DNA of 64,000 nucleotides from NCBI GenBank assembly GCA_019635285.1, contig JAHBZS010000017.1, positions 21,863-85,862 on the forward strand, given 5' to 3'. Shown here in pieces: positions 32,253-39,384 of this stretch. This DNA comes from Rubrivivax sp. Lineage in GTDB: Bacteria; Pseudomonadota; Gammaproteobacteria; Burkholderiales; Burkholderiaceae_C. Made by a program: the position numbers and the translations under genes. The notes below the pieces were generated by a model, which saw only the letters and a program-made list of their open reading frames with translations, had not been told where the DNA came from and did no database searches. Each line of letters opens with the position of its first letter. The stretch's first letter is position 1.

Positions 32253-32963
32253 TCAAGCGGGCCGGGCGTCGTGGAAGACCAGCTCCAGCCCGAGGCGCTG
32301 ACCGCTGCGCACGCGGCTGATGGCGTGCCTGAGCTGGACCCTGTAGGGACCCTTCGCACCCTGGTGCGGGCGCTGCGCGACGGCGATCACCGCCGCGTCG
32401 CCCTGGCGCAGAGGCAGCACCATCGGCCGCGACTGCATGCGCGGCCGCTGCTCGGTCATGACGAACTCGCCGCCGGTGAAGTCCTCGCCCGGTGCGCTGA
32501 GCAGCGCCACCAGCTGCAGCGGGAAGACCCACTCGCCATCGTTGTACTGGCGCAGCGCCGCGTAGCCGCCTGCGTTCAGGCGACTCAGGTGCGACTGCGC
32601 ACGCGTCTGGCCGGCCTCGCGTTGGCGGGCCATGCAGGCCTCCAGCGTGTCGGGATAACGCTGCGCCAGCCCCAGCGTGTCGTTCCAGCGGTGGGCGATC
32701 GGCAGCAGCTGCCGGTAGAAGCCGGCGCGCAGATCGGCGACCAGCGCAGGCGGGGCCGCCGGGAAATGGAACTGCTCGCCATCGCCCAGGTCCTGCGACG
32801 CCAGCGACACCTTGCGCCCCACACCCGGCGCATCGCACAGCGCCGCCAGCTCGCGCACCTGGCGCTCGTCCAGCAGGCCGGGCAGCAGCGCATGGCCCTC
32901 CTCGTCCAGCTGCCGGCCGAGGTCCGCCCAGTCGAGGCGGGCGACGAGGTCTTGGGTGCTCAT
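32253..32963 (-). CDS. DUF2086 (Oxygenase-NA) paralogue lacking the HxD iron motif
   Basis: A 236-residue protein clearly paralogous to the one at 35391-36140: they share VFPLQ-ALLS-PG-DF-GGEFVMT, VLPLRQGDA and SRVRSGxR-FHDAR. The iron site differs. The partner's H153-Q-D155 aligns with R138-Q-Y140 here, and its HGFGRGEYKYF segment is also lost (QDLGDGEQFHF). The distal H213 and the following arginines are kept. Two of three iron ligands are therefore absent, so 2-oxoglutarate oxygenase activity is unlikely; a regulatory or binding role is possible. The frame is open and clean. It lies 22 bases after ada in the alkylation cluster. Confidence 0.82.
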   Translation of the reverse strand: MSTQDLVARLDWADLGRQLDEEGHALLPGLLDERQVRELAALCDAPGVGRKVSLASQDLGDGEQFHFPAAPPALVADLRAGFYRQLLPIAHRWNDTLGLAQRYPDTLEACMARQREAGQTRAQSHLSRLNAGGYAALRQYNDGEWVFPLQLVALLSAPGEDFTGGEFVMTEQRPRMQSRPMVLPLRQGDAAVIAVAQRPHQGAKGPYRVQLRHAISRVRSGQRLGLELVFHDARPA

Positions 32964-32985
32964 GCGCTGCCCTGTCCGCGTTCCT

Positions 32986-34074
32986 TCAGGCGGATTCGCG
33001 GCTCAGCAGCTCGCGCTTGCGCTCGACGCCCCAGCGGTAGCCGGAGAGTTCGCCGCTGCGGCGCACCACCCGATGGCAGGGGATGGCGACGGCCAACGGG
33101 TTGGCGCCGCAGGCCTGCGCCACCGCACGCACGGCCTTGGGCTGGCCGATGCGCGCGGCAACCTGCGCATAGCTGACGGTCGCCCCCGGCGGCACCTCGC
33201 GCAGCGCTTGCCACACGCGCTCCTGGAAGGCGGTGCCCTGCACGTCCAGCGGCAGGTTCAGGCCCAGCGAAGGCGCCTCGACGAAGCCCACGACCTGCGC
33301 CACCAGCCGCTCGAAGGCAGCGTCCCCGCCGATCAGCAGCGCCTTCGGAAACTGGTCCTGCAGGTCTTCGACCAGGCTTTCCGGGTCGTCGCCCAGCAGA
33401 ATGGCGCAGATGCCGCGCTGGCTTTGAGCCACCAGGATCGCGCCCAGCGCACATTGCCCCACCGCAAAACGGATCTGCATGTTGGGCCCTCCCGCACGGT
33501 AGTCGCGCGCGCGCATGCCCAGCAGGCCGTTCGAGGCGGCGTAGAAGCGGCTGTTGGAGTTGAAGCCCGCGCCGTAGATCGCCGCGGTCACCGTGGCGTC
33601 CTTGCCGCCCAGTTCGGCGCGCAGCTTGTGCGCGCGAAAGGCGCTGGCATAGGCCTTCGGCGTCAGGCCGGTCTGCGACCTGAAGACGCGGTGGAAGTGG
33701 AACGGGCTCAAGCCCACCGCCGCGGCCAGCGCATCCAGGGCCGGTGACGTCTCCGCGCGCTCGATCAGCCGGCAGGCTTTGGCCACCAGCGCCGCACGCT
33801 GCGCCGCCACGGCCGTGCGGTCGCCGGCCGCTCGCTGGCTGGCGCGATAGCCGGCGGCCTTGGCCGCGCGTTCGGTGGCGAAGAACTCGACGTTTTCGCG
33901 CCGCGGCAGGCGGGTGGACGCGCTGGGCCGGCAGTACACGCCGGTGGTGCGCACGCCGTAGACAAAATGCCCGTCGGCCCGCGCGTCGCGCGCCTGCACC
34001 GCCGCCCAGCGCTGCGCGTCGCTGGCATAAGCGGCCGTGGGGGCCTGTGAGCGGGTCTTCGTGGTGGTGTTCAT
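32986..34074 (-). CDS. ada: Ada: AraC-type regulator fused to O6-methylguanine-DNA methyltransferase, zinc site degenerate
   Basis: A 362-residue protein. Residues 37-85 are an AdaA-like module, about 100-195 an AraC helix-turn-helix domain, and 200-360 the AdaB methyltransferase with PCHRV (acceptor C333). The N-terminal module keeps C48 (aligned with E. coli Cys38, the methylphosphotriester acceptor), but the other three zinc cysteines are replaced: A52, S79 and A82 stand where E. coli has Cys42, Cys69 and Cys72. The classic switch may be lost or altered. GAGGAA before the ATG is a good ribosome-binding site, and Ada-box sequences precede it. It may belong to a divergent Ada subfamily rather than be a local decay product. 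Confidence 0.9.
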   Translation of the reverse strand: MNTTTKTRSQAPTAAYASDAQRWAAVQARDARADGHFVYGVRTTGVYCRPSASTRLPRRENVEFFATERAAKAAGYRASQRAAGDRTAVAAQRAALVAKACRLIERAETSPALDALAAAVGLSPFHFHRVFRSQTGLTPKAYASAFRAHKLRAELGGKDATVTAAIYGAGFNSNSRFYAASNGLLGMRARDYRAGGPNMQIRFAVGQCALGAILVAQSQRGICAILLGDDPESLVEDLQDQFPKALLIGGDAAFERLVAQVVGFVEAPSLGLNLPLDVQGTAFQERVWQALREVPPGATVSYAQVAARIGQPKAVRAVAQACGANPLAVAIPCHRVVRRSGELSGYRWGVERKRELLSRESA

Positions 34075-34112
34075 GGGCTCATTCCTCGATGAGCATTCAG
34101 TATCGGTCGGAC

Positions 34113-34124
34113 TTCGATCGCAAG
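34113..34124 (+). promoter_or_regulatory. Inverted partner half of the Ada-box palindrome
   Basis: TTCGATCGCAAG here is the exact inverse of 34135-34146 (12-base arms, 10-base spacer). Read on the + strand the box would be ACT-N6-GCAA, one mismatch from AAT-N6-GCAA. It may let two Ada molecules bind, or form a repression site downstream of the main box. Confidence 0.45.
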
Positions 34125-34134
34125 CACTCGGTTT

Positions 34135-34149
34135 CTTGCGATCGAATTC
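34135..34149 (-). promoter_or_regulatory. Probable Ada box upstream of ada
   Basis: On the minus strand the bases read GAATTCGATCGCAAG, which contains AAT-N6-GCAA, the A-box/B-box consensus known for E. coli Ada targets. It lies 60 bases before the ada start codon. The identical 15 bases recur upstream of the first gene of the cluster (36184-36198). A GATACT at about 34099-34104 (minus strand) could be the -10 element. Confidence 0.65.
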
Positions 34150-34172
34150 CTGTACCCATCCAGGCGGTGCCC

Positions 34173-34721
34173 TCAGAACAGCGCCGCCGTCTGCGGCACG
34201 GCGGCGCGGGCATCGATCGCCGCTTCATGCTCTAGCAGCCAGCGCTTGCGCTGCAGCCCCCACGCAAAACCCTTCAGGTCGCCGTTCGCGCCCAGCACCC
34301 GATGGCAGGGCACGAGGATGGCGATCGGGTTGGCGCCCACGGCCGCACCCACGTCCAGCGCCGCACGCCAGTCGGTGAGGCCCAACGACCGGCCGAGCGC
34401 CCCATAGGTCATCGTCTGCCCCGCCGGGATGCGACGCAGCGCCGCCCAAACGCGCTGCTCCAGTTCGGTGCCGGCGGCTGCCGTGGCGATGCCGTCGAGC
34501 CCATCCAGCGCGCCGTCGAAGTAGCGTTGCAGCGCGTCGGCCATCGCGGCCGGTGGCGGACCTTCACTCAGCGCCAGGCCGCCGCCGTACTGCGCCTGCA
34601 GGTGATCGTGCAGGCGCCGGCGCCGGTCCGCGAACGACAGTGCGCGCACGCCACCCTGTGCATCGGTGGCCAGCCGCATGGCGCCCAGGGGCGACGGCAA
34701 GTGACTCAGAACGATCTTCAT
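34173..34721 (-). CDS. ogt: O6-methylguanine-DNA methyltransferase Ogt
   Basis: A 182-residue suicide methyltransferase. The acceptor motif VPCHRVLG (C139) is intact, and IPAGQTMTYGALGRSLG forms the DNA-binding helix region. It is a second, constitutive-type enzyme next to Ada's own methyltransferase domain. It overlaps alkB by ATGA and is separated from ada by a 98-base gap with the Ada-box palindrome. Confidence 0.93.
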   Translation of the reverse strand: MKIVLSHLPSPLGAMRLATDAQGGVRALSFADRRRRLHDHLQAQYGGGLALSEGPPPAAMADALQRYFDGALDGLDGIATAAAGTELEQRVWAALRRIPAGQTMTYGALGRSLGLTDWRAALDVGAAVGANPIAILVPCHRVLGANGDLKGFAWGLQRKRWLLEHEAAIDARAAVPQTAALF

Positions 34722-35386
34722 GTCTTCGCTCCTCGCGGCCCCGCCTGGCGGAAGCTCAGGTTCACGCGCTGGCTGCCCAGCCGCGGGTGCGGCTCGCCCT
34801 TCAGCGGCAGGACGCCGTGATAGCGCAGGCGATCCTCGGCGCCCCAGACGACCACGTCGCCGTGGTCTACGGGCAGCTTCGTCGTCGGGTCCGCGCGCCG
34901 ATGGCCGCCGAACAGGAAGGTCGCGGTCGCCCCCAGCGACACCGAGACGATGGGCGCGCGGTGGTCGCGCTCGTCCTTGTCCTGGTGCAGACTCAACCTC
35001 GCGCCAGGCTGGTAGCGGCTGACCAGACAGGCGTCGGGCCGGAAGTCGTCGAAGCCGGCCGCCGCGGCCCCGGCATGGGCCAGCCGCGCGAACCCCTCGG
35101 GCATCGCCGGCCAGGGCCGGCCGCTCACGGGGTCGATGAGCGAGTAGCGATAGCCGCGGCCGTCGCTGGTCCAGCCCAGCGCGCCGCAGTTGGTCAGCGC
35201 CACCGACATGCTGAAGCCGCCGGGCGTCACCATGTGCCGGAACGGCGCGGCCTGCTGGATCGCCGTGAGCGAGTCCCACAGTTCGTCGGCCCAAGGCAGC
35301 GCGAAGCCGCGCAGCACGCAGGCCCGCGGCCCGATGGCCTGCACCGTGTCGCGCTCCGGCTCGTCGAACAGGCTGGGCGAGTGCAT
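34718..35386 (-). CDS. alkB: DNA oxidative demethylase AlkB
   Basis: A 222-residue 2-oxoglutarate/Fe(II) dioxygenase that removes 1-methyladenine and 3-methylcytosine lesions. The iron ligands H134-x-D136 (SLHQDKDE) and H190 (RYHGV) are present, and the 2-oxoglutarate arginines are in RVNLSFR. GFSMSVALTNCGALGW is the nucleotide-recognition lid of AlkB. I start at the ATG at 35384-35386, four bases after the upstream stop; an ATG at 35399-35401 would overlap that gene. It overlaps ogt by ATGA. Confidence 0.94.
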   Translation of the reverse strand: MHSPSLFDEPERDTVQAIGPRACVLRGFALPWADELWDSLTAIQQAAPFRHMVTPGGFSMSVALTNCGALGWTSDGRGYRYSLIDPVSGRPWPAMPEGFARLAHAGAAAAGFDDFRPDACLVSRYQPGARLSLHQDKDERDHRAPIVSVSLGATATFLFGGHRRADPTTKLPVDHGDVVVWGAEDRLRYHGVLPLKGEPHPRLGSQRVNLSFRQAGPRGAKT

Positions 35387-35390
35387 GGCG

Positions 35391-36140
35391 TCAGCGCGCA
35401 TCGTGGAAGATCAACCCGACCGTGTGCCGGTGGCCGCTGCGCACGCGGCTGACGCCGTGGCGCATCGCCACCTTGCGCGCCGCGCCACGCGCGCCGGCCT
35501 CCGGGCGCTGGTGCACCGCGAACACCACGGCATCGCCCTGGCGCAGCGGCACCACGTCCGCACGCTGATACCCCGGTCGGGCCTGGGTCATCACGAATTC
35601 GCCGCCGCTGAAGTCCTGCCCGGGCTGCGACAGCAGGACCGCCACCTGCAGCGGAAACACATGTTCCCCGTACAGGTCCTGATGCAGGCAGTTGTAGTCG
35701 CCCTCGCCGTACTGCAGCAGCAGCGGCGTGGGGCGCGTCTGGCCCGCACGATGGCAGCGCTCCAGAAAGGCCTCGAGCGTGGCCGGGTAAGCGACGTCGA
35801 TGCGCAGCTGCCGGTTCCAGCGCGTGGCCGTCGGCACCAGCCGGGGATAGAGCGCGTGCCGCAGCTGTTCGAGCAGCGGCGGCAGCGGGTAGGCGAAGTA
35901 CTTGTACTCACCGCGGCCGAAGCCGTGCCGCGCCATCACCACCTTCGAGCGGTAGCCGTCTTCGCGCACATACCGCGCCGCCAGTTGCCGGCATTGCGTG
36001 GGCGTCAGCAGTCCGGGCAGCACGGCGTGGCCGTCGGCGTCCAGCGCGCGTTCGACGCCCGTCCAGTCCTGCGCGTCGACACCGCCGGGCCGGCGCGCGG
36101 TGCTCTCCTCGGTCCTCGTGTGGCTGTGCGATGGATGCAT
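35391..36140 (-). CDS. DUF2086 / Oxygenase-NA 2OG-Fe(II) dioxygenase, catalytic motif intact
   Basis: A 249-residue member of the family described as oxygenases acting on damaged nucleic acid. HGFGRGEYKYFAYPLPP and YNCLHQDLYGEHVFPLQVA are family signatures. The HxD pair is H153/D155, the distal His is H228 (MRHGVSRVRSG), and Arg follows for 2-oxoglutarate. The start at the ATG 36138-36140 excludes 12 upstream residues. It is first in the alkylation cluster, with an Ada box 43 bases upstream. A link to demethylation of alkylated bases is supported by context, not proven. Confidence 0.85.
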   Translation of the reverse strand: MHPSHSHTRTEESTARRPGGVDAQDWTGVERALDADGHAVLPGLLTPTQCRQLAARYVREDGYRSKVVMARHGFGRGEYKYFAYPLPPLLEQLRHALYPRLVPTATRWNRQLRIDVAYPATLEAFLERCHRAGQTRPTPLLLQYGEGDYNCLHQDLYGEHVFPLQVAVLLSQPGQDFSGGEFVMTQARPGYQRADVVPLRQGDAVVFAVHQRPEAGARGAARKVAMRHGVSRVRSGHRHTVGLIFHDAR

Positions 36141-36183
36141 GGCTCGCAGTCTAGGAACGCCCGGTGCGCCGGACACTCCGATC

Positions 36184-36198
36184 CTTGCGATCGAATTC
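36184..36198 (-). promoter_or_regulatory. Probable Ada box upstream of the alkylation-repair cluster
   Basis: The minus-strand sequence GAATTCGATCGCAAG is identical to the box before ada (34135-34149) and fits AAT-N6-GCAA. It lies 43 bases before the first start codon of the cluster. A TAGACT further downstream on the same strand is a candidate -10. Confidence 0.65.
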
Positions 36199-36207
36199 GA
36201 ACTCCGC

Positions 36208-36256
36208 CCGCGGCCGGGCCGCGGTTTGAAAGGCAGCGTCAGGCGCGGGCCCGCGC
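36208..36256 (-). terminator. Possible termination hairpins after the salvage operon
   Basis: Between the thioesterase stop and the Ada box lie a 14-base palindrome GCGCGGGCCCGCGC (36243-36256) and a stem CCGCGGC-CGG-GCCGCGG (36208-36224). These could end the salvage operon transcript before the alkylation cluster promoter. No clear T-run follows on the minus strand. Confidence 0.35.
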
Positions 36257-36257
36257 G

Positions 36258-36683
36258 TCAGCCGCCCGCCTTCGGGTACAGCAGCATCTGCGTGCAGCGG
36301 AACAGCACCAGCGTGCGGCCGCTCTGCACGTGCGTGACCACCGCGTCCCAGACCTGCGTGGTGCGGCCCAGGTGCGCCGGCGTGGCCGTGGCCGCCACCG
36401 TGCCGTCGAGCGTGGTGCCCAGGTGGTTGGACTTGAGCTCGACGGTGGTGAAGCCGCTGGCGCCGTCCGGCAGGTTGAGCAGGCAGCCGTAGCCGCACAG
36501 CGTGTCGGCCAGCGTCACCAGGCTGCCGGCGTGCAGGTAGCCGTTGGGCGCCATCAGAGTGGCACGCACCGGCATCTCGGCGCGCACCTCGCCCGGCGTG
36601 GCCAAGGTGACGACCAGGCCCAGGTGGCCCGGCAGCTTGCCGACGCCGCGCTCGTTGAACTGTTCGACGCTCAACATCGGCAT
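36258..36683 (-). CDS. PaaI-type hotdog thioesterase
   Basis: A 141-residue hotdog-fold protein. The motif NGYLHAGSLVTLADTLCGYG corresponds to the PaaI HGG-type active-site loop, and VELKSNHLGT follows. It should hydrolyse acyl- or aroyl-CoA thioesters; substrate unknown. It overlaps the Rid gene by ATGA and ends the salvage operon, where its relation to nucleoside breakdown is unclear. Confidence 0.83.
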   Translation of the reverse strand: MPMLSVEQFNERGVGKLPGHLGLVVTLATPGEVRAEMPVRATLMAPNGYLHAGSLVTLADTLCGYGCLLNLPDGASGFTTVELKSNHLGTTLDGTVAATATPAHLGRTTQVWDAVVTHVQSGRTLVLFRCTQMLLYPKAGG

Positions 36684-37066
36684 CAATGGCTCCTGCGTGC
36701 GGTGACCTGGATCTCGATGCGCATGCGCGGGTCCAGCAACTGCGCGCTGATCATCGTCGCCGCCGGCCGCACCTGGCCGAAATGCTGGCGCAGCACCGGC
36801 CAGCAGCGCTCGAACTCGGCGGCCTGCGGCACGATGTACAGCACGCGCACCACGTCGGCCAAGGTGGCGCCGGCCTCGCGCAGCGCGGCGTCGATGTTGC
36901 GCAGGCACTGCCCGGTCTGCGCGGCGATGTCGTCGGTGATGCTCATCGTCGCATAGTCGAAGCCGGTGGTGCCGGAGACGAAGATCCAGTCGCCGTCGAC
37001 CACCGCACGCGAGTAGCCGATCTGTTCTTCGAAGGGCGAGCCGGACGAGATCAGGCGTCGGGTCAT
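36683..37066 (-). CDS. RidA/YjgF-like protein without the catalytic arginine
   Basis: A 127-residue Rid-superfamily protein (trimeric chorismate-mutase-like fold). SGTTGFDYATMSI, QTGQCLRNIDAALREAGATLADVV and RPAATM are family features. At the position of RidA Arg105 (usual VARL) the sequence reads SAQL, so the residue needed for enamine/imine deamination in true RidA is absent, as in Rid4-7 type subfamilies. It overlaps deoA and the thioesterase gene by ATGA. Confidence 0.85.
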   Translation of the reverse strand: MTRRLISSGSPFEEQIGYSRAVVDGDWIFVSGTTGFDYATMSITDDIAAQTGQCLRNIDAALREAGATLADVVRVLYIVPQAAEFERCWPVLRQHFGQVRPAATMISAQLLDPRMRIEIQVTARRSH

Positions 37067-38394
37067 GCAAGCTCCTGTTCGGTGATGCGGGCGATGAGCA
37101 GCGGCGTCGGCGCCGGCGGCGCGTCGCCCAGCACGATGCCGCGCTGCAGCGCCGCCACGGCGGCCGCGGCGGCGGCCTCGCTGGCGGCATGCACGGTGGC
37201 CAGCGGCTCGCCGGCGGCGAGGTGCTGGCCGATCGAGACCACGCCGCTGAAGCCGACACGGGGGTCGACGGCGTCGCTGGCACGGCGGCGTCCGCCGCCG
37301 AGTTCGACCACCGCCAGCCCGATCTCGCGCGTCGCCTTCGACTGCACCCAGCCGGCGCGCGGCGCCGGCGCCGGCCGCTGCACCGGCGCCTGGGGCAGGT
37401 GCTGCAGCGGCCGCTCGCAGAAGTCCGCGGGGCCGCCCAGCGCGGCCACCATGCGGGCGAAGCGCTCGAGCGCCGCGCCGCTGTCCAGCGCGGCGTCCAC
37501 ATTGGCCAGCGCCGCGGCCTCGTCGGCCGCCAGCCCGCCGATCTGCAGCGCCTCGGCGCACAAAAGGCGCGTCACCTGCTTCAGCCGCGGCGCCTGGTGC
37601 TCGCCGCGCAGGAACTCCACCGCCTCCCGTACCTCCAGCGCGTTGCCGGCGGCATGGCCCAGCACCTGGTTCATGTCGGTGACCAGCGCGCGCGTCTTCA
37701 GGCCGGCGCCGTGGGCCACGCGCACGATGGAGCGCGCCAGGGCCAGCGCCATCTCCGGCGTGTCGGCGAAGGCGCCGTTGCCGCATTTGACGTCCATCAC
37801 CAGCCCCTGCAGGCCGGCGGCGAGCTTCTTCGACAGGATGCTGGCGGTGATCAGCGGGATCGACTCCACCGTGGCGGTGACATCGCGGATGGCATACAGC
37901 CGCCGGTCCGCGGGCGCCAGGTCGGCGGTCTGGCCGATGACCGCGCAGCCGGCCGCGTGCAGCGCGCGCCGCAAGGTGGGCAAGGTCGGCGCGGTCTGGT
38001 AGCCGGGAATCGAATCGAACTTGTCGAGCGTGCCGCCGGTATGGCCGAGGCCGCGGCCGGAGATCATCGGCACCACCGCGCCACAGGCGGCGAGCATCGG
38101 CGCCAGCATCAGGCTGACCTTGTCGCCGACGCCGCCGGTGGAGTGTTTGTCGAGCAGCGGCCCGCCGAAGCCGTCGCGCGACCAGTCCAGCACCTGGCCC
38201 GAGCGTGTCATGGCCTGCGTCAGCGCGACGGTCTCGTCGCCGCACAGGCCGTTGAGGAACATGGCCATGGCCATCGCCGCCACCTGGCCTTCGCTCCACG
38301 CGCCGTCCACCAGGCCGGCGACGAAGGCCTGCACCTGGGCCTCGGACAGCGCGCCGCCGTCGCGCTTGAGGCGGATGACTTCCTGGGCCAGCAT
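37063..38394 (-). CDS. deoA: Thymidine phosphorylase
   Basis: A 443-residue glycosyltransferase family 3 pyrimidine nucleoside phosphorylase. The phosphate and substrate motif LLDKHSTGGVGDKVSLMLAP lies near residues 80-99, followed by MISGRGLGHTGGTLDKFDSIPG. VMDVKCGNGAF is conserved. It splits thymidine or deoxyuridine to base and deoxyribose-1-phosphate. The ATG at 38392-38394 gives the normal start. It overlaps the Rid gene by ATGA. Confidence 0.94.
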   Translation of the reverse strand: MLAQEVIRLKRDGGALSEAQVQAFVAGLVDGAWSEGQVAAMAMAMFLNGLCGDETVALTQAMTRSGQVLDWSRDGFGGPLLDKHSTGGVGDKVSLMLAPMLAACGAVVPMISGRGLGHTGGTLDKFDSIPGYQTAPTLPTLRRALHAAGCAVIGQTADLAPADRRLYAIRDVTATVESIPLITASILSKKLAAGLQGLVMDVKCGNGAFADTPEMALALARSIVRVAHGAGLKTRALVTDMNQVLGHAAGNALEVREAVEFLRGEHQAPRLKQVTRLLCAEALQIGGLAADEAAALANVDAALDSGAALERFARMVAALGGPADFCERPLQHLPQAPVQRPAPAPRAGWVQSKATREIGLAVVELGGGRRRASDAVDPRVGFSGVVSIGQHLAAGEPLATVHAASEAAAAAAVAALQRGIVLGDAPPAPTPLLIARITEQELA

Positions 38395-38398
38395 CGGC

Positions 38399-38575
38399 TC
38401 AGTATCGCTGCTGCGGCGCCGCGCGATGGGTGTGCCCGCCGAGCATCGCCCCGATGTCGCCGAGCCGGCCGCCGGCGCCGATGCGCCCGCGTGGCGGCTG
38501 CGGCGCCGCCGCACCGGATGCGCTCACGGGTGCGCTCAGGGGTGCGCTCAGGGGTGCGCTCATTGACGCGCTCAT
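38399..38575 (-). CDS. Small 58-residue ORF between the purine phosphorylase gene and deoA
   Basis: The frame starts at an ATG overlapping the stop of the purine phosphorylase gene (ATGA) and ends four bases before the deoA ATG, so it fills the gap exactly. The protein begins MSASMSAPLSAPLSAPVSAS, encoded by 12-base tandem repeats, then an Ala/Pro/Gly/Arg-rich part ending GGHTHRAAPQQRY. No domain is recognised. It could be a real small gene, a relay that keeps ribosomes moving to deoA, or remnant coding sequence. Confidence 0.4.
   Translation of the reverse strand: MSASMSAPLSAPLSAPVSASGAAAPQPPRGRIGAGGRLGDIGAMLGGHTHRAAPQQRY
38523..38574. repeat. 12-bp tandem repeats inside the small ORF
   Basis: Four to five copies of a 12-base unit resembling TGCGCTCAGGGG run in tandem; the two inner copies are identical and the outer ones differ at a few bases. 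On the minus strand they encode SAPL/SAPV. The unit length keeps the reading frame. Confidence 0.7.
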
Positions 38576-39384
38576 GCGCCGCGCGCCGTGGCGACGGCCT
38601 GCACCACGGCGACGAGCAGTGCGCTCGCCATCTCGCTGGCGGCTTCGGCCTGGGCCAGCGTGTGGGCATGGCTCAGATGCGTGTCCGACAGTCCGGCGGC
38701 CAGGTTGGTGATGAGGCTGCAGGCCAGCACGCGCAGGCCGAGCCAGCGCGCGAGGATGGTCTCCGGCACCGTGCTCATGCCCACCGCGTCGGCGCCCAGT
38801 GTGCGCAGCATGCGGATCTCGGCGGGCGTCTCGAACTGCGGGCCCAGCACCCAGGCGTAGACGCCTTCGTGCAGGGGCAGGCCCGCGTCGGCTGCGGCGC
38901 GCCGCGCCAGCGCGCGCAGCGCCGGGTCGTAGGCATCGACCATGTCGACGAAGCGGGCGCTGCCGCTCTCGCCGGTCAAGGGCGTGCGCTGCACCAGGTT
39001 CAGGTGGTCGCTCAGCAGCATCAGGCTGCCCGGCGGCAGCGCCGCATGCAGACTGCCGGCGGCGTTGGTCTGCAGCAGGATCTCGCAGCCCAGGTCGCGC
39101 AGCGTGCACAGCGCGACCTTCATGCCGTCGGCCTGACCGTCCTCGTAGGCATGGCGGCGGCCGCTGAGCACCGCCACCTCGACGCCGGCCAGGCGGCCCA
39201 GCCACAGCTCGCCGGCATGGCCGGCGACGCCCGCACCGGGGAAACCGGGCAGATCGACGTAGGGCAGGCGTACAGCCTCGCTGAGCCGGCGCGTCAGCGC
39301 GCCCCAGCCCGAGCCCAGCAGCAGCGCGATGCGCGGCCGCACGTGCGGCGCCTGCTCGCGGATGCGCGACAGCGCGGTGCTCAA
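38572..39384 (-). CDS. Purine nucleoside phosphorylase (trimeric PNP type)
   Basis: A 270-residue PNP of the human/XapA type. LLGSGWG carries the phosphate-binding Ser; LPGFPGAGVAGHAGELWLG and LLQTNAAGSL follow. GVYAWVLGPQFETPAEIRML and GADAVGMSTVPETILA form the purine and ribose site. The likely start is TTG at 39382-39384, which overlaps the cdd stop (TTGA); homologues begin at this point with ALSRIRE. It releases purine bases with ribose-1-phosphate or deoxyribose-1-phosphate, parallel to DeoA for pyrimidines. Confidence 0.9.
   Translation of the reverse strand: MSTALSRIREQAPHVRPRIALLLGSGWGALTRRLSEAVRLPYVDLPGFPGAGVAGHAGELWLGRLAGVEVAVLSGRRHAYEDGQADGMKVALCTLRDLGCEILLQTNAAGSLHAALPPGSLMLLSDHLNLVQRTPLTGESGSARFVDMVDAYDPALRALARRAAADAGLPLHEGVYAWVLGPQFETPAEIRMLRTLGADAVGMSTVPETILARWLGLRVLACSLITNLAAGLSDTHLSHAHTLAQAEAASEMASALLVAVVQAVATARGA

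Noticed and set aside
38523-38574. Short tandem repeats considered as a CRISPR array
   Set aside because: The units are 12 bases with no spacers, lie in a coding frame, and no cas genes are near.
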